From a virus: a stretch of 64,000 nucleotides of DNA. The notes beneath the pieces are model-generated. The model searched no databases, was not told the origin of the DNA, and saw only the letters and a program-made list of their open reading frames with translations. This document shows, piece after piece, positions 45,464 to 54,822 of the stretch; position 1 is the stretch's first letter, and each line of letters starts with the position of its first letter. Made by a program: the position numbers and the translations under genes. The stretch is taken from the IMG/VR virus record IMGVR_UViG_3300043395_003277, positions 1 to 64,000 of that record; one strand, given 5' to 3'.

Positions 45464-46489
45464 TTAATAATCCCATCTGACTTTTGGCCTTCCTGCTCTC
45501 ATGCCAATATGAACAAATCCTTTTGGAGCGCCATAACCAAGAGAGTATGGCCAATTTTTGTCACACCATTCTTGCAATGTCCAGATATTGACACCTTCAA
45601 TATAAAAATCAACTGCCCCCACATTTGGCGCTGAGTATAAATGCTCAGAATTTGTTGCGCCCCCAACGGATGCATTAATCTTTGGAGGACGGTGTGCACT
45701 TGTAATAATTACAGGTTTATTGCCAAAATATGCACGTGCTTTTTCAATAAAACCACAAAGCTCTAATGCTGCATCACATTGGTACTGTTTGTTAAAGCGA
45801 CGACCTTCTTGGTTGAGAGTTAATTCTCCATAGGAAATATGAGGAGTAATTTTATAGAAAAATGGGCTCCAGGGATTGAATTTACTGACGGGTGCTGGTG
45901 TTGGTTGTGGTACTGGTGGCTTGTTTAGCACAAGCTCTCGATCCATGATCTGCATTAGTTTTGATGCATAATCTGGATCAGTGGCATATCCTTCTACAAC
46001 AAGAAGACGTGCGCATTCATTGCGATCTTTTGCACGATTCACACCCTTGAATTGACCAAAGTCTTTATACCAACGCTCAACCAGGTAACAAACACAGGTA
46101 TAAAGATCAGGAAAATCAATAAATCCTGCTTTGATTGTGATCCACTTTCCGTTTAGAAATTCTTGTGTATTGACATTGGATCCATTTCCTTTTAATCCAA
46201 AATAGTTGTGTGTACCAGAAGTTGCCTTGCCCCAGCCTGATTCAAGCGCCCACTGTGCAGCAACAACTTCTGGAAATTTAGCTCCTGCTGCTTTGCCAGC
46301 TGATAGGACTCCGTTCCATGTATTGGTAAAAGTCTGTGTTTGAGGAGGTGTTTTTTCTTGATTACGATACTTTTTAGCAAAAAGATCCAGGTCTTCTTTT
46401 GTTATCTTTGACTGCAGCCAATTGAACGCATCGATTTGATGTGGTAATCCCTTGTAGTACTCAGCCGCCTCTACAAGCCTTATTGCCAT
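45464..46489 (-). CDS. Two-domain endolysin: glucosaminidase plus M15 peptidase
   Basis: 341 residues. Residues 55-190 form a GH73-like glucosaminidase (FPEVVAAQWALESGWGKATS with catalytic Glu, HNYFGLKG, GFIDFPDLYTCVCYLVERWY). After a Pro-rich linker (PPVPQPTPAPVS), residues 215-341 form an M15-type D-Ala-D-Ala peptidase with zinc ligands in SEHLYSAPNVGAVDF (H...D) and FVHIGM (H). The combination cuts both sugar and peptide parts of peptidoglycan. Confidence 0.85.
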   Translation of the reverse strand: MAIRLVEAAEYYKGLPHQIDAFNWLQSKITKEDLDLFAKKYRNQEKTPPQTQTFTNTWNGVLSAGKAAGAKFPEVVAAQWALESGWGKATSGTHNYFGLKGNGSNVNTQEFLNGKWITIKAGFIDFPDLYTCVCYLVERWYKDFGQFKGVNRAKDRNECARLLVVEGYATDPDYASKLMQIMDRELVLNKPPVPQPTPAPVSKFNPWSPFFYKITPHISYGELTLNQEGRRFNKQYQCDAALELCGFIEKARAYFGNKPVIITSAHRPPKINASVGGATNSEHLYSAPNVGAVDFYIEGVNIWTLQEWCDKNWPYSLGYGAPKGFVHIGMRAGRPKVRWDY

Positions 46490-46535
46490 TACTTTAGAGC
46501 TGTTGTACTAACTCTAAATCAGGTCTATTAAATGT

Positions 46536-47021
46536 TTATTGGACGGTTAATTTGTAAACTTTGTCAAGACTGCCGGCTGCCATTACGGATTCAAGTTCGG
46601 ACGTTTCTTCTGTTGTTAGTGTTAACGCAATCATTAAAAGTGTAATACACGCTTGGATTGCATTTTTGTTTGCCCTACCAGCTTTTGCATCTGATATGGC
46701 GGCAATAAATTCTGTACAACAAGTGTTCACGTTTAAGCTTTGAATTGCTTGTGCACGAATTGTTTGGTATACATTACTGATCAGAAGCGCGTCCCAAAAA
46801 GCGTAGTAATTGCATTGTGCCAACAGTTCTTCTTCTGTTGGAGTATGTTCAATTACAACTTCAATCCATTTATTTAGTTGATTGTCATATTGATAGGTTT
46901 TGCCGACTGCAAGTGCCTGCGGAACTGCAATGCAATTAGCTGGTGGTTGCCATTCTGACTGCCCATCCCACTTCGTAATGTTAATACAAACGTTGCTGCT
47001 ATCAAGGATCGAATAAATCAT
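46536..47021 (-). CDS. Tail-fibre-associated hypothetical protein
   Basis: 161 residues from the ATG at 47021 (MIYSILDSSNVCINITKWDG). The middle (KTYQYDNQLNKWIEV, then HTPTEEELLAQCNYYAFWDA) is like proteins downstream of phage tail fibres, where W and PTxEE motifs recur. Overlap or abutment with the 777-residue fibre gene suggests it modifies or assembles the fibre. Confidence 0.55.
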   Translation of the reverse strand: MIYSILDSSNVCINITKWDGQSEWQPPANCIAVPQALAVGKTYQYDNQLNKWIEVVIEHTPTEEELLAQCNYYAFWDALLISNVYQTIRAQAIQSLNVNTCCTEFIAAISDAKAGRANKNAIQACITLLMIALTLTTEETSELESVMAAGSLDKVYKLTVQ

Positions 47022-47026
47022 TTTAA

Positions 47027-49360
47027 TTACCAAGAAGTAACACGAACAAAGCCATCGGTACCGTTACCGCCAGCACCAGAGTTAAAACCGTTTGGAGAAG
47101 CTCCGCCGCCACCACCACCAGCTCCAATGCCGGAACCATTAGCGCCTGCTTCTCCGCTTGAAGCGTAAGCTGTCCATGTTAGTGCACCAGACCAAGTAAG
47201 ACCGTCTGTAGAGCCGTTGCCGATTGACGTAATGCCAGAGGATGGCGATCCTGTTACTGTTGCTGAAGCAAAGAAATCAGTACCGTTATAAACCACCCCA
47301 TCCCATCCTTGTGTTGTACCTGTAATACGTGCAGTCCATGTAATGCCATCTGTACTACTTGAAATATATCCAGAGCCAACATGGATAAACTTAGATTCAG
47401 CGTAGATAATCTGTCCACCCTTAGTAGTTGAAATAGTGCCACTTACGGTAACACCTGTAGAACTCCAAGTTGTTCCTGTGTCTGTGCTATAACGAATGGA
47501 ATTGTTATATGCCGCAACAATAGTACCTGCATTGTTTGATGCAATTCTGTAAAAAAGAAAACCAGTAGCATTGCCTCCTGATGTCCAAGTTGATGCATTA
47601 GTAGACGTATAGACTACTCCTGCGGATCCCCCTGTAGTAGTTCCGCCAGCAATCCAACGGGAACCATCGTAGATGATATCGTTAAAATTCCCTGCTGCTG
47701 TTCTTGCAGTCCAATTAACCAAGTCTGTTGATGTAACAATATAACTATTGTTCCCAACAACAACGTACGTTCCTCCGTTATAGGCTAATCTAATTGGCCC
47801 GCTAGCACCTAAATTTGTTTGTAATGTCCAATCAGAAAGATTGGTAGAAGTCCAAATTCCGTTACTAACAACATCATCTTCACTGTCGTAACCCTGAGCT
47901 AATGCAACCCACTTGGTGCCATCAAAAAGAATTGTTTTAAACTCAATGATTGACCTGGTTGCATATACTGTCCAGGTGCTTAAATTTGTGCTAGCAATCA
48001 AATAACCAGCTGAACCTTGCATGACATACGTACTATTTCCATACGCCAATGCTCTATAACCACCGTTAGCGCTTACACCACCATAAGATAAAACATTTAA
48101 CTCTCGACAAAGACCACCGCGACCTCCTGTTGCAAATAAAGACTTACCTCCGCTACGCGTATAACCAAATACAGCACTACTGGTGCCAGTAGTTGTACTT
48201 CCTCCCCCCGCGCCACCTGGTCCTCCATACAAACTAAAGCCACCTGTAACGCCAGCAAGGTTAGAATTAATATTAATCTCCGAGCCTCCTCCGGCGCCGC
48301 CGTTGTAATCGTATTGGCCGGCTGCAGAAAAAAGAGCCCACGCAAGGCCGCCTGTGGCTTGGGATGCGCCACCTCCACTAGCTCCGGCGTTCCCTCCTCC
48401 ACCTCCATTCCCTGTGATATACGTACCAAAAAGACTAGTACCGCCGGATGTTCCTGTATTACCACTGGTATCATTGACAGTTATTGCAGTTCCGCCTGCT
48501 CCGCCGGCGCCAACAGTAACGCTTACTGTTGAAGTTAATCCGGTTGCCATAAATGTTTGTTGTAAATATCCACCACCACCGCCGCCGCCGCCTGCACTAC
48601 GAGCAGTGTTGGTAGCACCTCGCCTGCCGCTTCCGCCACCACCGCCACCACCCCAAATTTCGACTAAAACATACGTAACACCAGTAGGTTTATTCCATGT
48701 TCCATTAGATGTGAACTGCTGAACATTTACCGCTGTAGTACCATTTTGCCAACTTGGAGCACCGTTTGGACCATTGCTAGTAAACACTTGGCCGCTAGTA
48801 CCATAATTTGCACCAGAAATACCAACAGCACCACTGGAATTAATACGTAGTTTTTCTGTGCCGCTTGTACTAATTGCTAACTCATTGGCAGCAGAACTAT
48901 ATAAACCTGTATCAACATCATTGCCTGCAATAATTGCTGGAGCACCGGCGGATCCTGCTCCGAGAACACGAACTTGACCAACTGAATCAACGACAACACG
49001 ACTACTACCGCCAGTACTAATACCTAATTCATCAGTACCAGCCCCATATAAACCAGGCGAAACACTTGCGCCTGTTCCAACTTGAAGCGAAGGAATTCCT
49101 GCTGTGCCAGCTGGTGATTTAACAATGGCACCAGAAACTTGAGTACTGAAATTTCCAGATGTAAAGTTTGCCGTTGTACCTGTTACTGTTACACCGGAAA
49201 TAGTTGTACCGCCACGAATAACGTCACCAGAAATTGTGCCAGTAGCAGTGACGTTTCCAGTGAAGGTAGGATTTTTAACAAGACCAGAAATCGAAATATC
49301 TTTATCCGCTCCACCGTCTGTAAAGCTGATATTGTCAACTTTGATCCTACCGTATGGCAT
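47027..49360 (-). CDS. Large tail fibre with glycine-rich tip and BNR-like repeats
   Basis: 777 residues. The N-terminus (PYGRIKVDNISFTDGGADKD) is a cyanophage fibre anchor. Residues 30-230 have VTGTTANF-type beta repeats. Residues 235-380 are very Gly-rich (EIWGGGGGGGSGRRG, GGGGGGGYLQ). Residues 420-720 contain repeats of TSTNLSTWT / TSTDLVNWTAR / TSTNASTWTSGG type, as in sialidase-like propellers. The C-terminus returns to GGGGGGASPNGFNSGAGGNG and GFVRVTSW. A receptor-binding fibre is likely. Confidence 0.75.
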   Translation of the reverse strand: MPYGRIKVDNISFTDGGADKDISISGLVKNPTFTGNVTATGTISGDVIRGGTTISGVTVTGTTANFTSGNFSTQVSGAIVKSPAGTAGIPSLQVGTGASVSPGLYGAGTDELGISTGGSSRVVVDSVGQVRVLGAGSAGAPAIIAGNDVDTGLYSSAANELAISTSGTEKLRINSSGAVGISGANYGTSGQVFTSNGPNGAPSWQNGTTAVNVQQFTSNGTWNKPTGVTYVLVEIWGGGGGGGSGRRGATNTARSAGGGGGGGGYLQQTFMATGLTSTVSVTVGAGGAGGTAITVNDTSGNTGTSGGTSLFGTYITGNGGGGGNAGASGGGASQATGGLAWALFSAAGQYDYNGGAGGGSEININSNLAGVTGGFSLYGGPGGAGGGSTTTGTSSAVFGYTRSGGKSLFATGGRGGLCRELNVLSYGGVSANGGYRALAYGNSTYVMQGSAGYLIASTNLSTWTVYATRSIIEFKTILFDGTKWVALAQGYDSEDDVVSNGIWTSTNLSDWTLQTNLGASGPIRLAYNGGTYVVVGNNSYIVTSTDLVNWTARTAAGNFNDIIYDGSRWIAGGTTTGGSAGVVYTSTNASTWTSGGNATGFLFYRIASNNAGTIVAAYNNSIRYSTDTGTTWSSTGVTVSGTISTTKGGQIIYAESKFIHVGSGYISSSTDGITWTARITGTTQGWDGVVYNGTDFFASATVTGSPSSGITSIGNGSTDGLTWSGALTWTAYASSGEAGANGSGIGAGGGGGGASPNGFNSGAGGNGTDGFVRVTSW

Positions 49361-49400
49361 TGCTGTTACTCTTTGTCTTTGTTAATTTTAACTCAAAAAA

Positions 49401-51194
49401 TTAAGCCAAAATGATCAATGGCCCCTGGATCACAAAACCAGAGGTTCCACCAGAGACCACACCAGAACAAACAATGGCAGGTGTTGCTCCAGATGGAGTT
49501 GTTACTGCAAGCGTACTTCCAGTAACACTTGTAAAAGCACCTGTTGCACCGGTGACAGTTACGCCAGAAACAACAGTGCTGAAATTACCTGTTACAAAGT
49601 TGGCAGTAGTGCCTGTAACAGTAATTCCCGTTAAAGAAGTAAAGGCGCCCGATGCACCTGTTACCGTAACAAACTGAGCAGTTGTACCGGTAACCGTTGC
49701 GCCGGACAACAGTGTTGTATAAACACCTGTAACAAAGTTGGCGGTAGTACCTGTTGTTGTTGTACCGGTTAATGATGTAAACGTACCGGTTGTAGCACTG
49801 ACGGTAATAAAACGACCGTTCGTACCTGTGATCGTGGTACCACTAAGTGTCCCAGTAACCGTAACACCAGATTGGAATTGAGCATTGCCAATGGTGTTAG
49901 TATCACCAGAGAAGGTCAGTCCTCCACCGAATACCTGGTTAACAGCGGTGAGGTTGTCGAAAACACCACTGATCGCTCGAATAATATTGCCTGTAATTGT
50001 GGCGCCAGAAAGCTGAGTCGTGTAAACGCCTGATGCAAAATTAGCCGTTGTACCAGTGACGGTGACACCTGTAATGACGGTAAAGCTGCCACTAATGCCT
50101 GTATATGTTGTGAATTGGGCTGTGGTGCCGGTTACGGTTGCACCCGTAATAACGGTAAAGCCGCCGCTGATTCCGGTATAGGTAGTAAATTGAGCCGTCG
50201 TTCCTGTTACGGTTGCACCAGAAACTCGGGTTGTAAATACACCAGAAACACCTGTTACGTTACTGAATCTTCCGGCATCTCCGGTAATAATTGCGCCAGA
50301 GACCTGGGCTGTGAAGACTCCGGTTACACCTGTTAAAGATGTAAAAACACCCGTAGCACCTGTAACTGTAGTGCCACTGATTGTTCCAGTTACCGTTAAA
50401 CCGGAGCTAATAGTACCTGAACCACCAACAACTAAGTTCCCACTGGAATTAAGCGTACCCGTTGCTGTGATATTTCCACCAGCAATGATTGCGCCAGTAA
50501 CAGTGAGATTGTTTTGTACTGACTGAGAAGTTGCCGTTAATGTGCTAAAAACACCAGTTGCACCGCTAACTGTTTGTCCTGTTACTGACGTAAAACGACC
50601 AATGTCTCCGGTGATGGTTGCACCAGACAAAGCAGTGGTAAAAACGCCAGACACACCGCTGATGTTTGCGCCTGAAATGCTCTGTCCTGTGATTGTTGTA
50701 AACCGTGCTGTTGTACCAGTGACGGTTGCACCAGATAACAACGTTGTGAAAACACCTGTTACACCGGTAACTGATTGAAAATTACCTGTTGTTGCATTGA
50801 CTGTATTGCCTGTAACCGTTGCACCAGATACAACAGAACTAAAAGTACCCGTTGCAAATTGCGCAATACCTCCGCTTGCAGTACCGGTGACCGTCAGATT
50901 GTTTTGAACAGTGACACCACTGAAGGTAGCGCTGCCACTGGCAATGATTGCATTAAATGAGCTGGTACCGGAAGCAGTTAAGTTGCCTTGGACAGTGACA
51001 TTGCCACTGAACGTAGCGTTCCCGCTGGGACTGACGTAGTAAAGATCTAAATAGTTTTTGAATTCTGTAAACGTAATTTTTTTGTTACGTAACGCTGGGT
51101 CAGCCTCAAAGACGTGAACCAGCGTCAGTACATCCGCTTCGTCAATAGAAGCGCCGTCAATTGACGGAAATTCAGTAATCTTTCTATTCGACAC
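49401..51194 (-). CDS. Tail fibre made of VTGTTAxF repeats
   Basis: 597 residues. The N-terminal 55 residues (RKITEFPSIDGASIDEADVL, KKITFTEFKNYL) form a virion-attachment domain I know from cyanophage fibres. The rest is about 25 copies of a 15-20 residue repeat of the type VSGATVTGTTAxFTTVTG, likely a trimeric beta-helical shaft. Repeats vary in length and the DNA shows direct repeats, so slippage and repeat-number change are expected. Confidence 0.8.
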   Translation of the reverse strand: MSNRKITEFPSIDGASIDEADVLTLVHVFEADPALRNKKITFTEFKNYLDLYYVSPSGNATFSGNVTVQGNLTASGTSSFNAIIASGSATFSGVTVQNNLTVTGTASGGIAQFATGTFSSVVSGATVTGNTVNATTGNFQSVTGVTGVFTTLLSGATVTGTTARFTTITGQSISGANISGVSGVFTTALSGATITGDIGRFTSVTGQTVSGATGVFSTLTATSQSVQNNLTVTGAIIAGGNITATGTLNSSGNLVVGGSGTISSGLTVTGTISGTTVTGATGVFTSLTGVTGVFTAQVSGAIITGDAGRFSNVTGVSGVFTTRVSGATVTGTTAQFTTYTGISGGFTVITGATVTGTTAQFTTYTGISGSFTVITGVTVTGTTANFASGVYTTQLSGATITGNIIRAISGVFDNLTAVNQVFGGGLTFSGDTNTIGNAQFQSGVTVTGTLSGTTITGTNGRFITVSATTGTFTSLTGTTTTGTTANFVTGVYTTLLSGATVTGTTAQFVTVTGASGAFTSLTGITVTGTTANFVTGNFSTVVSGVTVTGATGAFTSVTGSTLAVTTPSGATPAIVCSGVVSGGTSGFVIQGPLIILA

Positions 51195-51238
51195 CTATGC
51201 TAACAGCGCATTCTATCCCTTTATTATAAAGGGCTTAC

Positions 51239-51550
51239 TCACCGGAATTTTACTTCAACTTTTGGTAATGCGTTAGAAATAAAACTCCAAGACCATTGAA
51301 TTCCTGTTACAATTCCGCAAGAGAGTAAAAGGACTAACAGTAATTCTGCAACCGTCAGGTTTCTCCGCACATAAACAACTTGTGGAGGCTGGATTGCAGG
51401 GGGAGCAAAAGCGGCTGTCTGTTGCGCCAGGGCTTGTTGCATCGCAATCTCCTTTGCCCTTGCCTTTAGTTCTGCCAGTTGCTCAGGAGTGATCTGATTC
51501 ACCGGATACGGCGCAACCGGCTGACTGGGCGGCACTTGTTGTTCTTCCAT
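51239..51550 (-). CDS. Small membrane-anchored protein
   Basis: 103 residues from ATG 51550. Pro/Gln-rich N-terminus, helix with AELKARAKEIAMQQALAQQ, Pro-rich linker, and a transmembrane helix near the C-terminus (VAELLLVLLLSCGIVTGIQW). Possible spanin-like or tail-membrane protein; unproven. Confidence 0.6.
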   Translation of the reverse strand: MEEQQVPPSQPVAPYPVNQITPEQLAELKARAKEIAMQQALAQQTAAFAPPAIQPPQVVYVRRNLTVAELLLVLLLSCGIVTGIQWSWSFISNALPKVEVKFR

Positions 51551-51599
51551 GTTCTTGAACTGTTTTCTCACACATTAGCACTTCGAAAACGTTGTTGGC

Positions 51600-52025
51600 A
51601 TGCAGTACGGAATTCGAAAAGGATTTGAAGATGTTGCCTATGAACTAAAGGGCATTAAAAATGTCCTTTCGTCTCTATGGCATAGCCGGTACGCCGATGG
51701 CGAAACGGATGCACTCAACCCCGAGGCATATGCTGATGAATACATCTCCACGGAAGAATGTGGTCGGCGCCTGGGGGTATCAGATCAAACCATCCGAAAC
51801 TGGATTGCAATTGGACGAAAAGCTCCGGAAAAAGGCTGGGTTGAAGGCATTCATTATGTCAACATCTCACCTGATCACAAACGTAAGGCTTTGATTCGCA
51901 TTCCTTGGACCGCATTGATTCAGTCGTTTGCCAAAAACCGTGAGATTGAATTTAAAGATATGTCAGGAAAAGAAAACATAAATACCGAGCTTTACCAAAC
52001 AAGGACATTTGGGCGGCTGGAGTGA
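51600..52025 (+). CDS. Helix-turn-helix protein of cyanophage type
   Basis: 141 residues. YADEYISTEECGRRLGVSDQ, TIRNWIAIGRKAPEKGW and GIHYVNISPDHKRKALIRIP show a MerR/excisionase-like HTH with a winged region. I recall similar proteins upstream of replication or packaging genes in cyanophages; a small terminase-like or regulatory role is possible. It overlaps the next gene by four bases and heads a plus-strand unit ending with dcd. Confidence 0.65.
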   Translation: MQYGIRKGFEDVAYELKGIKNVLSSLWHSRYADGETDALNPEAYADEYISTEECGRRLGVSDQTIRNWIAIGRKAPEKGWVEGIHYVNISPDHKRKALIRIPWTALIQSFAKNREIEFKDMSGKENINTELYQTRTFGRLE

Positions 52026-52483
52026 TGGCACATCGCTTTCAAGGTATTGATATTTCGCAAGTTACTATTGATAACCATTGTGATTTGCTGCCAAAATCAC
52101 TGGTCAATCAAGTAGAAACCTTTCTTCCTCCAGGGGGTTCATTTGATGACGGCTGCTTGCAGCGGTATCTAGAGAACCTAAAAGCTTTTGAGGAAGAAGA
52201 CGAGAATTCCGGTATGACGTTGGCAAATCGTTTACGACTGGCCTTCAAGGACATGCAACCAGATACAATCTGCGGGAAATTTCCGCAAGCTGAGCTGCCT
52301 TTAAAGCGTAGGTTGCGTTGCGTAGCTGAGTATTTGATCAGATCTGGCGAATTTAATAAGATGAGAGATGATCAAGGCAAGCTTTTAAAAAAACGTGGGG
52401 CACTTGGCAAGCTTGTTGTCATGTACCAGCCAACGTTTAAACTACTTGAAGCATTACAAAAACAAGGATTAGTTGAACGATGA
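52022..52483 (+). CDS. Hypothetical protein
   Basis: 153 residues in ATGA overlap on both sides. Helical, charged (DLLPKSLVNQVETFLPPGGS, RLRCVAEYLIRSGEFNKMRD). Unknown; conserved operon position between an HTH gene and a Dam-like gene. Confidence 0.65.
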   Translation: MMAHRFQGIDISQVTIDNHCDLLPKSLVNQVETFLPPGGSFDDGCLQRYLENLKAFEEEDENSGMTLANRLRLAFKDMQPDTICGKFPQAELPLKRRLRCVAEYLIRSGEFNKMRDDQGKLLKKRGALGKLVVMYQPTFKLLEALQKQGLVER

Positions 52484-52869
52484 GCAGGCGCGAAAAATTG
52501 ATTGCATCCATCATTGGTCCCAAGATGGATAAAACAAAAGCAAAGATGCTTGATGCCACAGTCAAGCTTGTGCTTGGCGACATGGGCCAGCAATACTGTA
52601 GATTCTGGGAGGCTGAGGGTCCAGGCGTCATGGTGTTTCAGCCTGAAGCTGGGGAACGCTCCATGTTTTTCCTAACACTCAAAGAATTGCATGCTGCGCA
52701 AGAACAGTGCGAAAGAAATAATGACGGTGATATGGCAGAAAGCTTTAGGCGTATTTTGGGCGCAGCCCAAAAGATTGATCCAGAGGAAAAAGCTGGATAT
52801 GTTATTAACGATTCTGACGGCATCCGTTATTTTGAGGTTGACTATAACAAGGTAGATGACAGTATTTAG
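52480..52869 (+). CDS. Hypothetical protein
   Basis: 129 residues (AKMLDATVKLVLGDMGQQYC, RFWEAEGPGVMVFQPEAGER, then an acidic end). It overlaps its neighbours by 4 and 14 bases. Unknown. Confidence 0.65.
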   Translation: MSRREKLIASIIGPKMDKTKAKMLDATVKLVLGDMGQQYCRFWEAEGPGVMVFQPEAGERSMFFLTLKELHAAQEQCERNNDGDMAESFRRILGAAQKIDPEEKAGYVINDSDGIRYFEVDYNKVDDSI

Positions 52870-53443
52870 CCCTGGACTTCGCAAAGAAGATTCCGAATTA
52901 ATCACAAGCCAAGATCTTGTGACATCTGCCCATGCCCTGCTGGAAGGTATTGATTTGGATGTTGCCAGCTCTACTCTTGCCAATCAATACGTTGATGCAA
53001 AACATTTCTATACACCATTGGATGATGGCTTAAACAGCCAACAGTGGTACGGTAAGGTTTATTTATTTCCTCCCAGCGGTTGTTATTTTTGGGAGGAAAA
53101 AAACCAACGCTGGAAGATGACCAGGGCTTCTTCCAAGACGCTTACCTCATCGCACGCGGTGTGGTTTAGGAGAATGTACCGCGCGTGGATGGCCAATGAA
53201 ATTGAGCAGGGTCTTTATTTTTCCAACTGTCCTGACATGATTCGTTATGAACAAAAAATTTTTGACCTGCCCATGTGCATCCTTCGGACTGCTCCAATTT
53301 TGATGCGACGTGTCGAAAACCAAGTAAAAACACATAAAACCTGCACGTCTTTTTTGGTATACTTGCCGCCAACAAACAATACGGCAAACGCCATTGATCG
53401 ATTTGTAGACATTTACTCAGCAAAGGGTCGTGTTCTTTGCTGA
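52856..53443 (+). CDS. Dam-like DNA adenine methyltransferase family protein
   Basis: 195 residues. LDVASSTLANQYVDAKHFYT, PLDDGLNSQQWYGKVYLFPP and SGCYFW follow the phage N6-adenine methyltransferase layout (D-A-S...DGL...W-G...NPPY), but NPPY is changed to LFPPSG. Later blocks SSHAVWFRRMYRAW and QGLYFSNCPDMIRYEQ match a cyanophage-specific branch as I recall it. The altered catalytic motif raises doubt that it methylates DNA. Confidence 0.6.
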   Translation: MTVFSPGLRKEDSELITSQDLVTSAHALLEGIDLDVASSTLANQYVDAKHFYTPLDDGLNSQQWYGKVYLFPPSGCYFWEEKNQRWKMTRASSKTLTSSHAVWFRRMYRAWMANEIEQGLYFSNCPDMIRYEQKIFDLPMCILRTAPILMRRVENQVKTHKTCTSFLVYLPPTNNTANAIDRFVDIYSAKGRVLC

Positions 53444-53476
53444 TTTCTGTATACTGAAGGACGATTACAAGGGCTT

Positions 53477-54064
53477 ATGAGCGTCCTGGCAGATTGGGAA
53501 ATTCGTCAACTGGCTGAACAGGAGCAGATGATTGCTCCATTCGTTGATCATCTTGTCAACGAAGATCAGGGACGCAAGATGCTGAGCTACGGACTTAGCT
53601 CGTACGGTTACGACATCCGCCTTTCTCCTAAGCAATGCTTAATTTTTGGTCGCATTTCAGAGGGTGAGTGCGATCCCAAGGAATTTAAGCCTGAGATTCT
53701 TAAACCTGCTGATTTACTTTTCGATGAAAAAGGAGAATATTTTCTTCTGCCTCCTTATGGTTATTGTTTAGGCGTAGCCCAAGAACGTTTAAAGCTTCCG
53801 CGTGACGTAACTGTTGTTGCTGTTGGCAAATCAACTTATGCACGCTCTGGGATCTTGGTCAATATCACTCCAGCAGAGTCCGGCTGGGAAGGATATTTGA
53901 CCCTGGAAATCAGTAATTGTACGGGGTTATTTAACCGCATTTACGCCAATGAAGGCATTACACAATTACTGTTTTACCGTGGTAATCCTTGCGAAGTAAC
54001 GTACCAAGATCGTAAGGGCAAGTACCAGGGCCAGCCTAATAGTGTGGTGTTTTCCCAGGTTTAA
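53477..54064 (+). CDS. dcd: dCTP deaminase
   Basis: 195 residues. SSYGYDIRLSPKQ, VGKSTYARSGILVNITPAES and GWEGYLTLEISNCT carry the dCTP deaminase motifs including the catalytic Glu, and YQGQPN closes the C-terminal lid. It makes dUMP precursors from dCTP for ThyX. TATACT at 53450-53455 upstream may be a -10 box. Its stop overlaps the end of the convergent 54061-54435 gene by four bases. Confidence 0.9.
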   Translation: MSVLADWEIRQLAEQEQMIAPFVDHLVNEDQGRKMLSYGLSSYGYDIRLSPKQCLIFGRISEGECDPKEFKPEILKPADLLFDEKGEYFLLPPYGYCLGVAQERLKLPRDVTVVAVGKSTYARSGILVNITPAESGWEGYLTLEISNCTGLFNRIYANEGITQLLFYRGNPCEVTYQDRKGKYQGQPNSVVFSQV

Positions 54065-54435
54065 ACGAACTGCTTACCAAACTGGGACTTAGGAGTACGG
54101 GCGTAACCGACACTGCCGGTGCGCCCACCTGAATCCCCTGTGGTTGGCAGCTCAACACCATTGATGTTGGCACCAGCGCGTGGAGTACGGCCACGAATCA
54201 TGGGTTCAGCAATGCTGGCACGCTGCCTGTAGGCACCTGCTGTCCGTGCTGCACGCATAAAACGTCCTACACGCTCCTGGTTCTGGTTCAGTGAGGCAGC
54301 AGCGGGACGTTCTTCTGGTTCGACACGACGTAAATCAGTGTCATACGCCTGCTCTGGGCGCAAATCTGATATCTCAGCGCCGGAGGTACCAGCGTTGATA
54401 CGTGGGTCGTAATTGGAACTATATATGTTTGCCAT
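54061..54435 (-). CDS. Hypothetical virion-type protein
   Basis: 124 residues from ATG 54435 (MANIYSSNYDPRINAGTSGA). Arg/Gly/Pro-rich and disordered (ERVGRFMRAARTAGAYRQRA, TGDSGGRTGSVGYARTPKSQ). Composition resembles the proteins at the left edge. Unknown. Confidence 0.6.
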   Translation of the reverse strand: MANIYSSNYDPRINAGTSGAEISDLRPEQAYDTDLRRVEPEERPAAASLNQNQERVGRFMRAARTAGAYRQRASIAEPMIRGRTPRAGANINGVELPTTGDSGGRTGSVGYARTPKSQFGKQFV

Positions 54436-54474
54436 CTTATTATTGTAGAAGCAATAAATCATGCGCTAACTGTG

Positions 54475-54822
54475 ATGCATTCCGCTGCTGGATTTTTAGA
54501 TAGCTTTGTACAAGACGAAATTGATTGTCGTTGTCTGACAGAAGAGGACTTTGGTGCACCTCTTGATAACGCAGAAAATGACGTACCCTTGTACGATATG
54601 TATAACCGTGGGTTAGCTGCATGCGAACAAGGCTTGAATCGGAATCCGTTGCATCTAGAGGGGCAACGGCCCGGAATGACGGGTTACATTCCTTCGATGG
54701 AAGAAGCGCTGGAGAAGTACCCAGCTTCCTCGCCACGACCGAAGAGCTTAGTGCTGGAACTGGAGGGGCCATCGGAGAAGGAGAGACTTCTGTCGGCAAA
54801 ACGTCGTGGTTTGCTCCAGTAG
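54475..54822 (+). CDS. Acidic hypothetical protein
   Basis: 115 residues from ATG 54475 (SAAGFLDSFVQDEIDCRCLT, LYDMYNRGLAACEQGLNRNP). It overlaps the DUF3310 frame by about 200 bases. Amino-acid composition is natural over its whole length, so I regard it as real and the overlap as either dual coding or a mis-set start of the next gene. Confidence 0.55.
   Translation: MHSAAGFLDSFVQDEIDCRCLTEEDFGAPLDNAENDVPLYDMYNRGLAACEQGLNRNPLHLEGQRPGMTGYIPSMEEALEKYPASSPRPKSLVLELEGPSEKERLLSAKRRGLLQ

Noticed and set aside
48097-48722. Proline-, serine- and cysteine-rich ORFs opposite the fibre gene
   Set aside because: They are antisense and frame shadows of the glycine-rich repeats of the 47027-49360 fibre.
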